From the NCBI GenBank assembly GCA_963978545.1, contig OZ021723.1, positions 99,232,002 through 99,296,001 on the forward strand: a DNA stretch of 64,000 nt, given 5' to 3'. The number at the start of each line of letters is the position of its first letter. Position 1 is the first letter of the stretch. Source of the DNA: Linyphia triangularis. Its lineage: Eukaryota; Arthropoda; Arachnida; Araneae; Linyphiidae. Under the pieces are notes generated by a model, which worked only from the letters and a program-made list of their open reading frames with translations, was not told where the DNA came from and did not search any database. The position numbers and the translations under genes were made by a program. Below are positions 11,010 through 21,268 of the stretch, one piece after another.

Positions 11010-11410
11010 CAACGTTCTCACGGTCATTGAAAGTCATTAAAAGTGCTTAATATTTTTGAACTTGTTTTCAAGGCCTTGAAAGTGCTTGAAAATGTTTTGA
11101 GGTGCTTAAAAGTCCTTGAAAATGCTTAGAGGTCGTTAATGTGTGTGGATGTTGTGTGGCTAACTGCAAAATTTGTAAAAATACAACTCGGGCTTGCTAT
11201 CCCCGCGTGACCGCCAAATGCACTGTATCAGAATTTTCCGACCTATTTGTATTACGCATTCGCCAACTTGTTACTTTTTTGGCAGAATATACTTTATTAA
11301 AAATTTATATATAGACATGTCTGAAAACAAATTTTCAAAGGTCCTTAAAAACATTAATTATGTCCTAAAAAGTCATTGATTTTCATTCTGTGATTTGAGT
11401 GGGAACCTTG
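11010..11410 (+). mobile_element. Family A MITE, copy 3
   Basis: Internal order matches copies 1 and 2. The ends are decayed (CAACGTTCTCAC and GTGGGAACCTTG) but a perfect 5-bp duplication AACTA flanks it (11005-11009 and 11411-11415). Non-coding. Confidence 0.85.
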
Positions 11411-12239
11411 AACTAGGTAACTGCAAAACAATAGTTTTGAGTAAAACTATTTTTTTTTATAAAGCATTGAAATCGTACTACAGTCTAATAGCCTTAATAT
11501 TAATGAAAAAATATTGGAAGCTTGCTGCAATTATTCCTATTTTAGCATGCTATAAAGTTAAATAATTTATGACTTACCGTGCACATGTATGAAAAAGACA
11601 ATTTTGTAGTTGTCTAGTAGTAGCATTGAGGTGACGATATGATGCTATTTTTACATATATTTTTGGATAGAGCTATTCGATTGATTATGCTGATGAAGCT
11701 GTATTTTCCATCCTGGCATTAATTTCAGAGTTTGGTGTTTTGACTTCGCTTAAAAAAGAGTGAAACTTTAATATGTCTTTATTAATATAAAGTTCAAAGG
11801 TTATCTGTACATTCATATAGGGAGGGTACATGGAATGAATGTGCGATGTCAAGCTTTTGCCAAAAGTGAGATTCCCAAGCAGCCAGTAAGCAACATTCAT
11901 AAAAAGCATTCGTATCAAGAGTGGGAAAACAAATATGGTAAGAAAAAAATATATAACTGTGCTGGGAAAGAATTTACGTTGTCAGTGCGATAAGGTTCCC
12001 CTTTTCGTATCATTTATTTATTTACATTGCGTATTATTTAAAATTCAGTTAAGTTTTCTAAAAAACACGTTTCACATTAAATGTCAAGTCTAAAATAAAC
12101 CTTTTAGAGAAACTACCATACATATTTCTTACGTCAAGCTCTCATCATTTGTGTCCCCTTTGAGAGAGCAAAAGGACCTTTAGCTTACTTTAAACATTAA
12201 AATATTTTAGTAAACTTCTGAATTCTATTCCCATAAAAT
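11411..12239. other. Non-coding DNA
   Basis: A+T-rich with no recognised feature. Confidence 0.5.
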
Positions 12240-13600
12240 ATTGGGCTGTCTCCGCCCGCATGTTCCTATTTCGCTTCAGTGCTCACCCCTTTCCATTCGA
12301 GCGTGTGCTTGTCCCGCGTCCGAGGTCTAATTCGGTGGAGAACTTCATTTATTCCATCATTAAATGATGAGATGGTATTACCTGAGGGGGCTTAACCTAC
12401 CCCTCTCCCCTACCCTCTTATTATCGTGATTGAGCTGGCGGCGATTCGAGTGTTGGCCGGACATGCGGCCGGATCGATGCGGTGTTTGCTCATTTGTCCA
12501 ACTGTTGGTCTGAACCGGAATATACCGGTTTGAAGGCTCCATTTTCTAGAAGTTTTATGCTAACAAGGTTCCTCCCCTTCTTGAAATGAATGTAATGTAA
12601 TATGATGATGAATTCGCTGAGATATGCCGAGGAGTTCCGAGGACATGTTTTCGTGATTGTGGTTCTTTTAAGTGAACGATTGTCGTTTTGTGGACCTGAG
12701 GAATTGATTGGATACGTTTCGTTTCTTGTGCTTGATGAATGTCTGATTTTACATTCTCCTGCCAGAAATTCCATTTGGAATGTCTCTGTCACGCGGTGTT
12801 TGGAATGCCGATTTCGCGTTTGTCCAGTTCCAGTAGCTAGATCAATGAATATTTTAAAACCTATATCATACTTATATATCCAGTGAATCATACCATTTTT
12901 TCCCCACATTATTTTCAGTCTAGGGAGTGCAAGTGAACCCCCTTGCACGTCCCTGGTGGTGCCACATGCTTCTTCCTCCGACTATCTGGTATGGCACGTT
13001 TACATGGTATTAGGTTAGCTTGGTACTAATTTTTGTTGTTGTTTCTAATCTTCATAGACGATATCCATGAGATTATTATTCACTTGCAAAAAAATTCAAA
13101 TCAAACCAGAGATTCAGAGGTCATCACGGGACAACCCCAGCCACCTAAAGTGTGTGTGGGAGATGACCACTGAAAAAGCGGAGAGGGCCGTCTGGGCACG
13201 TCTGTCGCAAATTAGAGCAAGGTATCTTCCAGGACAATCAGAACGATACCAAGAGTGTGCCGAGAGGACAAGCCAAGTCTGCTTGTCAGAAAGTTTTCTG
13301 TCAAAGAAGAACTCAAGGTGTGTCAGGGAAGCAGTGGATCAGCACCCTCCTTCGACAAGACATCAGCCCCCTCATATCCCCATATGCTTACATGTGATAG
13401 GATCCAACGGATTTTTAAGCTATGTACTTGCTCAAGAAATAAATCACAGCTCCAAACTCATTTCGCGGTTTCGATGTACGCTTTGCCTTTTCGCGAAACA
13501 GCTGGCCACAGAATTGTAATGTGTAGAGATTGGACTGGCGATGGGTTCCGTAAATATGTATTTTTATTTTTCGACAGTTAAGTTGATACAAGTTTCGATT
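12240..13600. other. G+C-richer region with the longest open frames; possible exon or conserved element
   Basis: The two longest frames of the window lie here: 152 codons on the minus strand (12490-12948) and 150 codons on the plus strand (13067-13519). Neither shows a domain, signal peptide or family I recognise, and both have overlapping rivals. Between 13110 and 13317 an AG acceptor (AAACCAG, ending 13109) and a donor-like CAAG/GTGTGT (about 13316) would bound a 208-nt exon that is open in the plus frame. Splicing is inference. It could equally be a remnant of an old element. Confidence 0.25.
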
Positions 13601-13798
13601 AAGTGTTTTCCTGAAAAGTTCCATTTATATATTTGGGGGGATGGGGAATAATTTCATTTACAGCTTTCATTTAGTATCCAATACGACATTGTTTTAAAAA
13701 AAAAAAATTATTTGTCTATGTTTTTATATGTATGAACTGGCAGTGTATTAAAATCGTACAACTATTTTCCGTGTAATTTAATTTTTATTGTTTTAGAC

Positions 13799-14303
13799 CT
13801 GAGTTTCCAAACTTTAAAATATCGAGAACCACCTGTCTACAAAGTTGATCAATCATGACCCCCTTTTTCTACTGCACCATCATTCAACAAGTGTTTTGAA
13901 TTATTTACGGCGTTACTATTGATTAACCATAAAAAAACTTTATTCAAAGTGCAATTCAAAACAAATACTAAATGTATACAAAATTACTAAAAATAAAAAA
14001 TAGTAAAATCAATTACTAAATGTATCTCAAGTTCTTGAAAGTAATTTACTTTTAACAAATGGTTTGATAACGTGCACAATCCAATGGCGATTTCTAAATA
14101 GTTTTTTCGTTTAAAAGTTTAACAGACTTATTTAGTATTGAAACTGCTTCGCCTTTCAAAAGGACCTGTTTATTAACAATTTCATTTTTTCCCCGTTTTA
14201 GTATTCCTTATGACTTGCAATTCCATATGTAAACCTATCACATCCTAAAACTATTCCCGACCCACTTAAATTTGGTTTAAGACTCCCCAAGGGGTCGCCA
14301 CTG
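13799..14303 (+). mobile_element. hAT-like non-autonomous element
   Basis: Flanked by an 8-bp duplication with one mismatch, TTTTAGAC (13791-13798) and TTTTGGAC (14304-14311). The left end CTGAGTTTCCAAACTT and right end GGGGTCGCCACTG resemble hAT ends (CAGTGGTTTCCAAAC and GGGTCGCGAC forms). About 505 bp, A+T-rich, without a transposase. The 8-bp duplication is the family hallmark; the ends are decayed. Confidence 0.6.
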
Positions 14304-14311
14304 TTTTGGAC

Positions 14312-15014
14312 AGACAGACAGACTTATGTGTTCTGTTTTTGACTTCGTGGTATGGGACACTAAATGCATTAAACAGTTGTTTGCAACAAACGAACGAAAT
14401 AATAGTTATTCCGAATTTTCATGCAAAATCTGGAACACCGAGCTGTTTTGAAGAACGACTTTGCAAACTAATCCAAAATGTTTTGAAGACCAATAATTTG
14501 GAAATCGTCTGTTTTCTTCGAATATTTTTCCTCTAAAATTAAAATTTAAAATGCATTTGTGCTCAAAGAATGTTATTTTTTCTTAACAATTTTTGCAATT
14601 TAACGCTTGAGTGAACACTAATGTCAGTATGATAGACTGGCGGTTCCAACATGTATATATAATCACACACACAAAGGAACTGTAAACTATTTTTTAAATG
14701 CGTATTGTTTATTTATACTACGAAAATTCAGTCCTTTGTTTCATTCAAAGTTCTTAATCTTATGTTTCCTATCGAAATCCTATTTAATTGAAAACAATGT
14801 AGTATGAAGATTAGATGGTGTACTGTTAAGTTTTAAAACACTATTTTTTATATTTATATAATTTTTTGTGTGTGTGCATGTTTTACTTACAAGTGATAAA
14901 CTGTTCTAAATTGTTTCTTTTTTCTCCTTTTTTAGGTAAGGAAAACTCAGTGTTATTACTCTTTGCAGGTCTGTTTTCTTTCTTATTCAGTACTTTTTTA
15001 TTAAGAAGAATGAA
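14312..15014. other. Non-coding DNA
   Basis: Starts with a short GACA microsatellite next to the hAT-like element. No gene or family recognised. Confidence 0.4.
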
Positions 15015-15147
<133 letters not shown>

Positions 15148-15177
15148 AAAGCACGTATATATGAATGAATATGGACT

Positions 15178-15365
15178 TGTTCGCTTTTACGGACTGCTAA
15201 TAAATCAACTTGCCGTCATCCAATTCCGCTAAAATAGTATTTATCTGACCAAACTCTTTCCTGACGATATTTGAATGTGAGTGCATAAATTCACGTTATT
15301 TTTTAATAAATAAATTTTGAAACGTAGTTTGCCGCATATTTTGTTGATAGAAATGTTTATGGTAT
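15178..15365 (+). repeat. Family R repeat, copy 1
   Basis: CGCTTTTACGGACTGC, then CAACTTGCCGTCATCCAAT and, about 110 bp on, AATAAATAAATTTTGAAA follow the same order as at 43015-43287 (inverted) and 59388-60315 (split). The class is unknown; no terminal repeats were resolved. It lies 33 bp after the TA microsatellite. Confidence 0.65.
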
Positions 15366-15971
15366 TTAAAATTAGATGCAAACACGTGAATTTATTTTTA
15401 CCAGGCATAACAACAGTAATAAAAGCTCCTTTGCAAAATTTAAAGGGAAGATTAAAGTCTCTTTTTTTAAAAAGTTCTTATAAACTAGCTCAAACACTTT
15501 TTAAAATTTAGTAAAAAAATCGTATTTTCCTTTCAAATTTTGTTAATGGGCTATTGTTACTGTTGAATGTTACTGTTGTCTTAAATTCATATGTTTAAAA
15601 CCAATGCCGTGACTAGACTTTAATTTGGGGAGGGCGGGAGAATATTTTTACCCATCTACGTAAAGATGGAATAACCAACCAGTCAATTTCAATTATTTTT
15701 ATTTAAATTCAAAATTATATACCAGAGTAGTTTAATGTTTAATATGCAATAGAAAATATTTCAGAAGGGTGCTGAACCCTAAACACTTCCCTCCCCATAA
15801 TACAGCTCTGTTTTAAAGTAATACTACGTTGATATTGCGGCCAAAAAAAATATCGATTTTTTTTTTTAAACATAATTTCCCCAAGGTCAAGGAGCGCACA
15901 TAAAGTTTTATGATAATGTGTTGTAATTTATAGGCTCCAGGTTGTTCTTTACAGTGTCAGTTTGATTATGG
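15366..15971. other. Non-coding DNA
   Basis: A+T-rich, nothing recognised. Confidence 0.45.
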
Positions 15972-16340
15972 CTACTCTGTAGTGAACGCATGTTCCGTAA
16001 ACGTTACTGTTATCTCTTTTGATACAAATTCCCCTTTAATCTGCATTCTAAGCACTAAGAGTCGTTTGTTTCGTCTCCTTAAAATGCATTGAATCCGTCC
16101 CAAACCCCATTTTCTTTTCTTTTTATTTCCCCCACAAATTCGAATCCGAAAGGCTATCGAACTTTCGAAAAGCGACTCGCAAACGATTCCTCTGGTAACC
16201 GGGGTGGACAGGACCTCATCGATCTTCGAATCGCGTTCCACGTGCAGCAGCAGCAGCACACCCCCGCTTGAATAATTGCCAGAGTCATTCGAAATTCGTC
16301 CCACGGGACCACCAGACGATTTCCCGTTGGCCGCCAACTA
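15972..16340 (-). other. Possible exon on the minus strand
   Basis: A minus-strand frame of 121 codons has balanced composition, unlike its surroundings. It opens with Ala-, Gly- and Ser-rich residues (AANGKSSGGPVGRISNDSG) and a short Leu run encoded by (CTG)4. Immediately upstream on the minus strand is a pyrimidine-rich tract ending in TTTCGTTAG, a plausible 3' splice site at about 16338. There is no in-frame ATG at that end, which fits an internal exon. No family is recognised and no clear donor was fixed. Confidence 0.25.
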
Positions 16341-16821
16341 ACGAAAGCGAAGGGCGAATAAAAAATAGATTTAAAAGTCTTGTTCGGCTAATTTGTCGAT
16401 GTATAAATATGTATATATAAAAAAAAAAAAAAAAACGTAATTACTTTTCTAGGTATTAGGGAGCGTGCGTTTAGGCGGAGCTTCGTGCGCGGTATTTGTT
16501 TTTGTTTGGAAGCCGGAAAAGTTCCGCGGATGTCCCCCCCCCCCCCCCCTTCTATTATGCTCTTGGAGAAATGTTTGCTCTTGAATGGATTCACAGACAT
16601 AATTAAGCACTTATAGAAATGTATCCTACTATATGTTTCCTAAAAAAGAATCGTCAGCCTGCTTAATTTTTTACTTTCAATTACCTATGTGTTTACCTAT
16701 GCATTTGGTTAAAAAAAATTCGATTTTTTTTTTTTTCCTTTTTTTTTTTCCCCCCCTATTTTTTTTTCCTTCCTCTTTTCTTCCAACTCTACGTTTTAGA
16801 ATTTTCTTGATTTCAAAAAAG
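16341..16821. other. Low-complexity non-coding DNA
   Basis: Contains a C run of 16 bases (16534-16549) and long T/C tracts at 16722-16785. Nothing else is recognised. Confidence 0.6.
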
Positions 16822-17393
16822 TGGCCTTGAGAAAATATCTATGTGTACGTGGTCAGCATAAATCTCGAACAAATTGGCCTACGATGGGCAAATTTTGTGT
16901 AAGGGTTATTGGTGACCATGGTTTTCGTCAAAATCTCACTTGAGCATAAGGTTGAAATCATGAAAAATCATTTAAAAAAAAAGTCATGCTTTTTTAGCTA
17001 TTGCTAAAAAACCGGCTCTAATGATTTTGATTGAAATCTGTGTGCTAATGCCTCTTAAGGTGTTCTAATCGTTCCCACCTTCGAAAGTTCCGTAGAAATG
17101 CGATAAAAGCGTAAAATGTTGATAAACGAGTGCCTTTTACACGGAGCTCTATGCCCTTGAACATCGCCCATCAACGATTGTTTTATTCTGTTTCACGCTC
17201 AAGAAGAGACAATGTAATTTTTTTCGAATAACATCGCCAATTTCGACACTTTCTACTTTTTTTTTATTTTATTTTATTTATTTATTTAAATGAGTTGAAA
17301 TATTAAAACAGTAATTGATACCATTGATTTTAATGCAATGACCAATATTATAGTGTAATTGAAAGTTGTGCGATGTTCCACACCCCTAGTTGT
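16822..17393 (+). mobile_element. Family G repeat, copy 1
   Basis: About 570 bp ending TGCGATGTTCCACACCCCTAG. Collinear landmarks shared with the inverted copies at 44750-45345 and 49262-49626 include TGCCTCTTAAGGTGTTCTAA and CATCAACGATTG. Class unknown: no terminal repeats and no protein. The partner copies carry paired TTGGCGA-type motifs. Confidence 0.7.
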
Positions 17394-17929
17394 ATAGTCG
17401 ATTATCAAATCTTCAAAAGTTGTGCTTTTTTTTTTTCGAAGTTGAACAATTGCGGTTCGCTTTTCCGTGGTAACTCGCTTTTAATTATTACTGCGTTCCT
17501 TGCGCATTAACTTAAATGTAATTTGGAACTAATTATTTAAAAAAAATCTGCAAAATATTATATATTTATCACATGTACTGAAAGTGATATAATTGTAGTT
17601 TTGTAATGTTTCAAATATCGTGTATCTCTTGAAATAGTTAAGCGGAAATTCGCTCGTCTATTTGCTACTCCACTTAGTAATTGTCATGCTCCAAAACCGG
17701 AAGTTGTATTTTGATGTATCCTTCCGCTTAAAAAATATAGTTCCGAGCAAATCGCAACTTATATGTTAATATTGGTAACCTACGCATATAATTTTGTGTT
17801 AAACTTAAATGTATGTCGATAAAAAATAAAAAAACGCTTTTAAATTTTAATTTTACTTAATACTTTACTTTTCTAACCACGATTACTACAAGAGTTTTAA
17901 CGAATCATATGTCCTTGACCGAACTATTT
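17394..17929. other. Non-coding DNA
   Basis: A+T-rich; nothing recognised. Confidence 0.45.
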
Positions 17930-17998
17930 CATGACGTCACTCACTTGGCGAATCGTGATTGGCTCAGTTCACACCTCTCAGTTCAAGACGTCATGTGT
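17930..17998. promoter_or_regulatory. Two CRE-type sites around an inverted CCAAT box
   Basis: TGACGTCA at about 17933 and GACGTCAT about 50 bp on flank GTGATTGGCTC, an inverted CCAAT. The symmetrical arrangement resembles a compact ATF/CREB-NF-Y element. It lies about 180 bp upstream of a solo LTR. No transcript evidence is available. Confidence 0.3.
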
Positions 17999-18176
17999 AA
18001 GATTATTGCGCAGCCACTCGGCGCGTAGTAGAACCGGATCTCGTATCAGCGATTCAATGAGGTCAGGATAAATTGCCTTGCACTGATAGGATTAATCTGT
18101 AGAAAGACTGGAGATAAATTTTAAAGACCGACCAAAACGCATTGGGGATTTGGAGTTTGGCGCATTTTGGAAGTAA

Positions 18177-18794
18177 TGTTACGAAATTCTGTATAATTGT
18201 AAATATTTAGTAGTTTTTATTATGTAAAAAGAAAAATGTATGTACATTTCGCATTAGCCAGTGCAAGAGTTCGTCTTTACTTCGCTTTCCTGCAATGTGT
18301 CTCTTAATGCTCGAAAACGAGTTTTACAGAGATAATGCTGGAAAACGAGTTTACAAGGAGATGGCCATCTAACATTATGGTTAATGGCAATCTCGCCAAG
18401 TTGGCGAAAAGTTGGCGACATTTTCGATCCCCATGTACCTGTACAGGGCATTTTGACTGTGATCTGGAAAATTCTCCAAATTTCTATCTCTAGAAGATTC
18501 GCCTCCCTATATAAGACCAAGAGAGAGGGTGATCGAGTTAGTTGAGTTACTGAGTTAGTTGTCTCTCAGCGAGCATTCAGAGAGTTCCGAAAGTGAACTG
18601 TATTGCATTGTCTTTTGCTTTGATTTTAGTTGTGTATATAATTTTTAACTGCTGTTTGTGCTCCATTGTTGTGTAAAGAGCTGCATTGAGTCTATTAGAA
18701 CTGAAAGTTCTGGTGTTGTAAAATAATCAGCGAAGAGTTATGTCGGAATAAATTTCTGCAAGTTTTTATCTGCTTTGGCTTCATCCACGCAACA
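18177..18794 (+). mobile_element. Solo LTR, copy 1
   Basis: Starts TGTTACGAA and ends CCACGCAACA, the TG...CA ends of LTRs. The U3 part carries AACGAGTTTTACAGAG and TTGGCGA motifs. A TATA box lies at 18508-18514, and AATAAA at 18747-18752 fits the polyadenylation signal of the R region. The flanks GTAA and GTAT give a 4-bp duplication with one mismatch. No internal retroviral-type coding sequence adjoins, so it is a solo LTR. The 4-bp duplication fits a Ty3/gypsy-type element, by inference. Confidence 0.85.
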
Positions 18795-19920
18795 GTATCA
18801 AACAAATTTCGTTTATTTCTCGCACATTCTATCAAACAGAATCAACAGATGAAGATCCACCCATTTATCTTTATTAATGAACTCAGTAACAGAACACGGC
18901 TGCTATTCGTAGGTGATGTCGCTGCATCTGTATCCCCACAAAACTCATTTTAAATTTTCACAACCATGCGTAAAATCCCTTAATACGCAACAATAAAAGG
19001 AATCCGTTTCGTATCTGAATTATTTCATTAGTTAATTTCCCAGAAGATGTCGCAGAAAGATGTATTTCAACAACAACGGCATTTCTTTTTCCCCCCGCTT
19101 TCAAAACAAAGAATTGTAAATTCGAACTTTGCTGAAAGCATTTTACTTGTATAATACTCGCTACTCCTCTGCTTCTTTTAGCATGGATCCTGGGGGAACG
19201 AGGCTAGGAATGGCGAATAAGACTTTTAAAACCCTCGGAAGCAAAAATAAACAACACGCTCGCTTCTTTTCTGAGTCAATTTGTAGTTAAAGAAGGGCTT
19301 TTTGCGCGACGTGAAATGTAAAAGGGGAAGGCTTCTTTTTTTTTAAAGCTGTAAGAGGCTAAAAGAAGCGAATTGAAACGCGACGACGTTATGTTGTAAT
19401 GTAATACATTTGGCTGCCAGGCTCGCGTTTTTCTTTTCTTTTTGAAGGCATTTCGTTGGCGAGATTGAGAATTGATGAAGAGCGGCAGATGAAATGAATA
19501 CTTTATTGCGAGGCATATATTGCGACTCTGCTGCGCAAGGCCGTGGAGTAATGGTGGCGCATCAAAGTAATTGAATAAAATATTTCGTCTACTCTGAAAA
19601 TAATTAAATTCTTAGAAATTTCAATATGGCTTTGAATTTTAATGATGGGCAAGGAGAAGTCGGTATTTTATGAGTTTTACATTACATGTATTAGCATATG
19701 TCTTTGCAAGAAAAGAAAAACTGCAAAATTACTTTATAACTCTGCTAAGTTTAATCCAAAAACACAGTTTTCCACACGTTAGCCTTATAATTGCTCGAAT
19801 TATTTTGGAAGAATTTGCTGAAGCAAATCAAGCTTGTCCGGTCATTGCCCTTTTATCAATCAAGGTGTTACTATAATCCTTTTGCTTGTTGTTAGTTATC
19901 TCCTATCTAGTCTGACGGAG
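18795..19920. other. Non-coding DNA
   Basis: Mixed composition near 19160-19560 but no recognisable frame or repeat. Confidence 0.45.
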
Positions 19921-20122
19921 TCAGACCAGATCAAGGAATCCGTTGACTTTGATGAACTTCATGACCAAGATCGGAGAAGAATGAATCTCCTCCCAGACAG
20001 TTCAAGATGTGATCAGGCGATGCCTGATGTCGCTGGCATTTAGGGCAAAGAGGATAGATCTTGTTGCCCTCAAGATATGTAAGGCATTTTAGGTGGCCAC
20101 TGGCAAATCGAGAGAGAGACAT
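19921..20122 (-). pseudogene. C-terminal fragment of a non-LTR retrotransposon polyprotein
   Basis: The minus strand encodes SRFASGHLKCLTYLEGNK, then the Cys/His cluster CPKC...QASPDHILNC, as seen at the end of Jockey-like non-LTR retrotransposon ORF2 proteins of arachnids, downstream of the RNase H region. A shift of frame follows near 19970. The new frame reads VNGFLDLV and stops at TGA (19923-19921), which is the usual end of this family. The upstream reverse transcriptase is absent, as expected for a fragment. The clade assignment rests on memory of the motif pattern, not a search. Confidence 0.7.
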
Positions 20123-21151
20123 GTACTGGACTGCCTGTCCAGTTATAAGAATTCATAAATTAACTTTTAAAGTGCTGATTGAGAAATATGGATATTCTTG
20201 TTTGAACTTTCGAACCACATTTGAGTGCGATCGTCAGTATCTGGACCCACTATTAAAGGCTGCTTGCATTTACTGTGAAACAGTTACCATTATTTTTTCG
20301 ATGACCTGTGGCAGCTCGAACTCTCAATCCTAAGATTGGTAGACCGATTATTTGTTCCTTCACAGTTTTACCCTCTAGATAAGTGACCTATTACTTGATC
20401 TTCCAGTTTCTTTAAAAGTTTTAAAGTCTAATAGCCGAAAAGATTAGCCGCAGCGCATTGTTTTATAATTTGAAAATTGCTTCTCTTCTGGAAGACAAAG
20501 TGTTTCGGCTAATTTAACAATGAACGCTGCAGTGACAAATTGCCTTTTATAAGCGTGCGGATGGTTTCATGTGGTCTTAATTTGTCTCCCCATGTTTTAA
20601 GACAGTAATTTTCTGTGAAGCAGCGATGAAAAATGTTTCTTCCAAACCTTAACTTTCCCCTCGCAGGTCCTTCCAGTTCTCGGAATTGGGTTAAGACTAA
20701 TAGCCCGTTTTGTCATTCCTGTGTCTTTTGACAGGGACTCAAAATCTTGGGAGATATCCTTTCACGTAATGGTGAAACTAAGATGTCTCTTGTGGGAGAT
20801 TGCACTTTAATTCCGGATACTTCTAGCGGAAAATTCATTTGAAATTATTCGAATACGGAAGTTCCTCAGATTAGTTCTGTTTCGTAGAGCTAAATATCTC
20901 TAATTTTTTTCTCCCCTTTTCGATTTTCAGGTTCTGATTGCGTGTTCTTTCACGAAGCATGCTCGGTACAAAGCTTTACAATGGAGATATTCTTTGGATA
21001 ATTTTTTACTCGTTATAAATTGGCGTCTGTGTCAAAAACTGAACATACCTTTGCGGGTTAAGATGTTTGACTTGCTAAATATTTAAATTTGAAAAACTCA
21101 AATTTATGAACAAACTGTCAAAAGAGACTTTGTCTTAAAAGACCTAGCCTT
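20123..21151. other. Non-coding DNA
   Basis: No recognised gene or shared repeat. Frames on both strands are short and overlap. Confidence 0.4.
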
Positions 21152-21163
21152 CCCCCCCCCCCC

Positions 21164-21201
<38 letters not shown>

Positions 21202-21268
21202 ACAATACCAAATTAATACCATCAAATTTTACAATACCAAAATAATTATATATATATATATATATATT
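21152..21268. repeat. C14 run and two (TA)n tracts
   Basis: A 14-base C run (21152-21165) leads into TATATA repeats. A second TA tract follows at about 21247-21268. Between them the motif TTTTACAATACCAA occurs twice. Confidence 0.9.
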
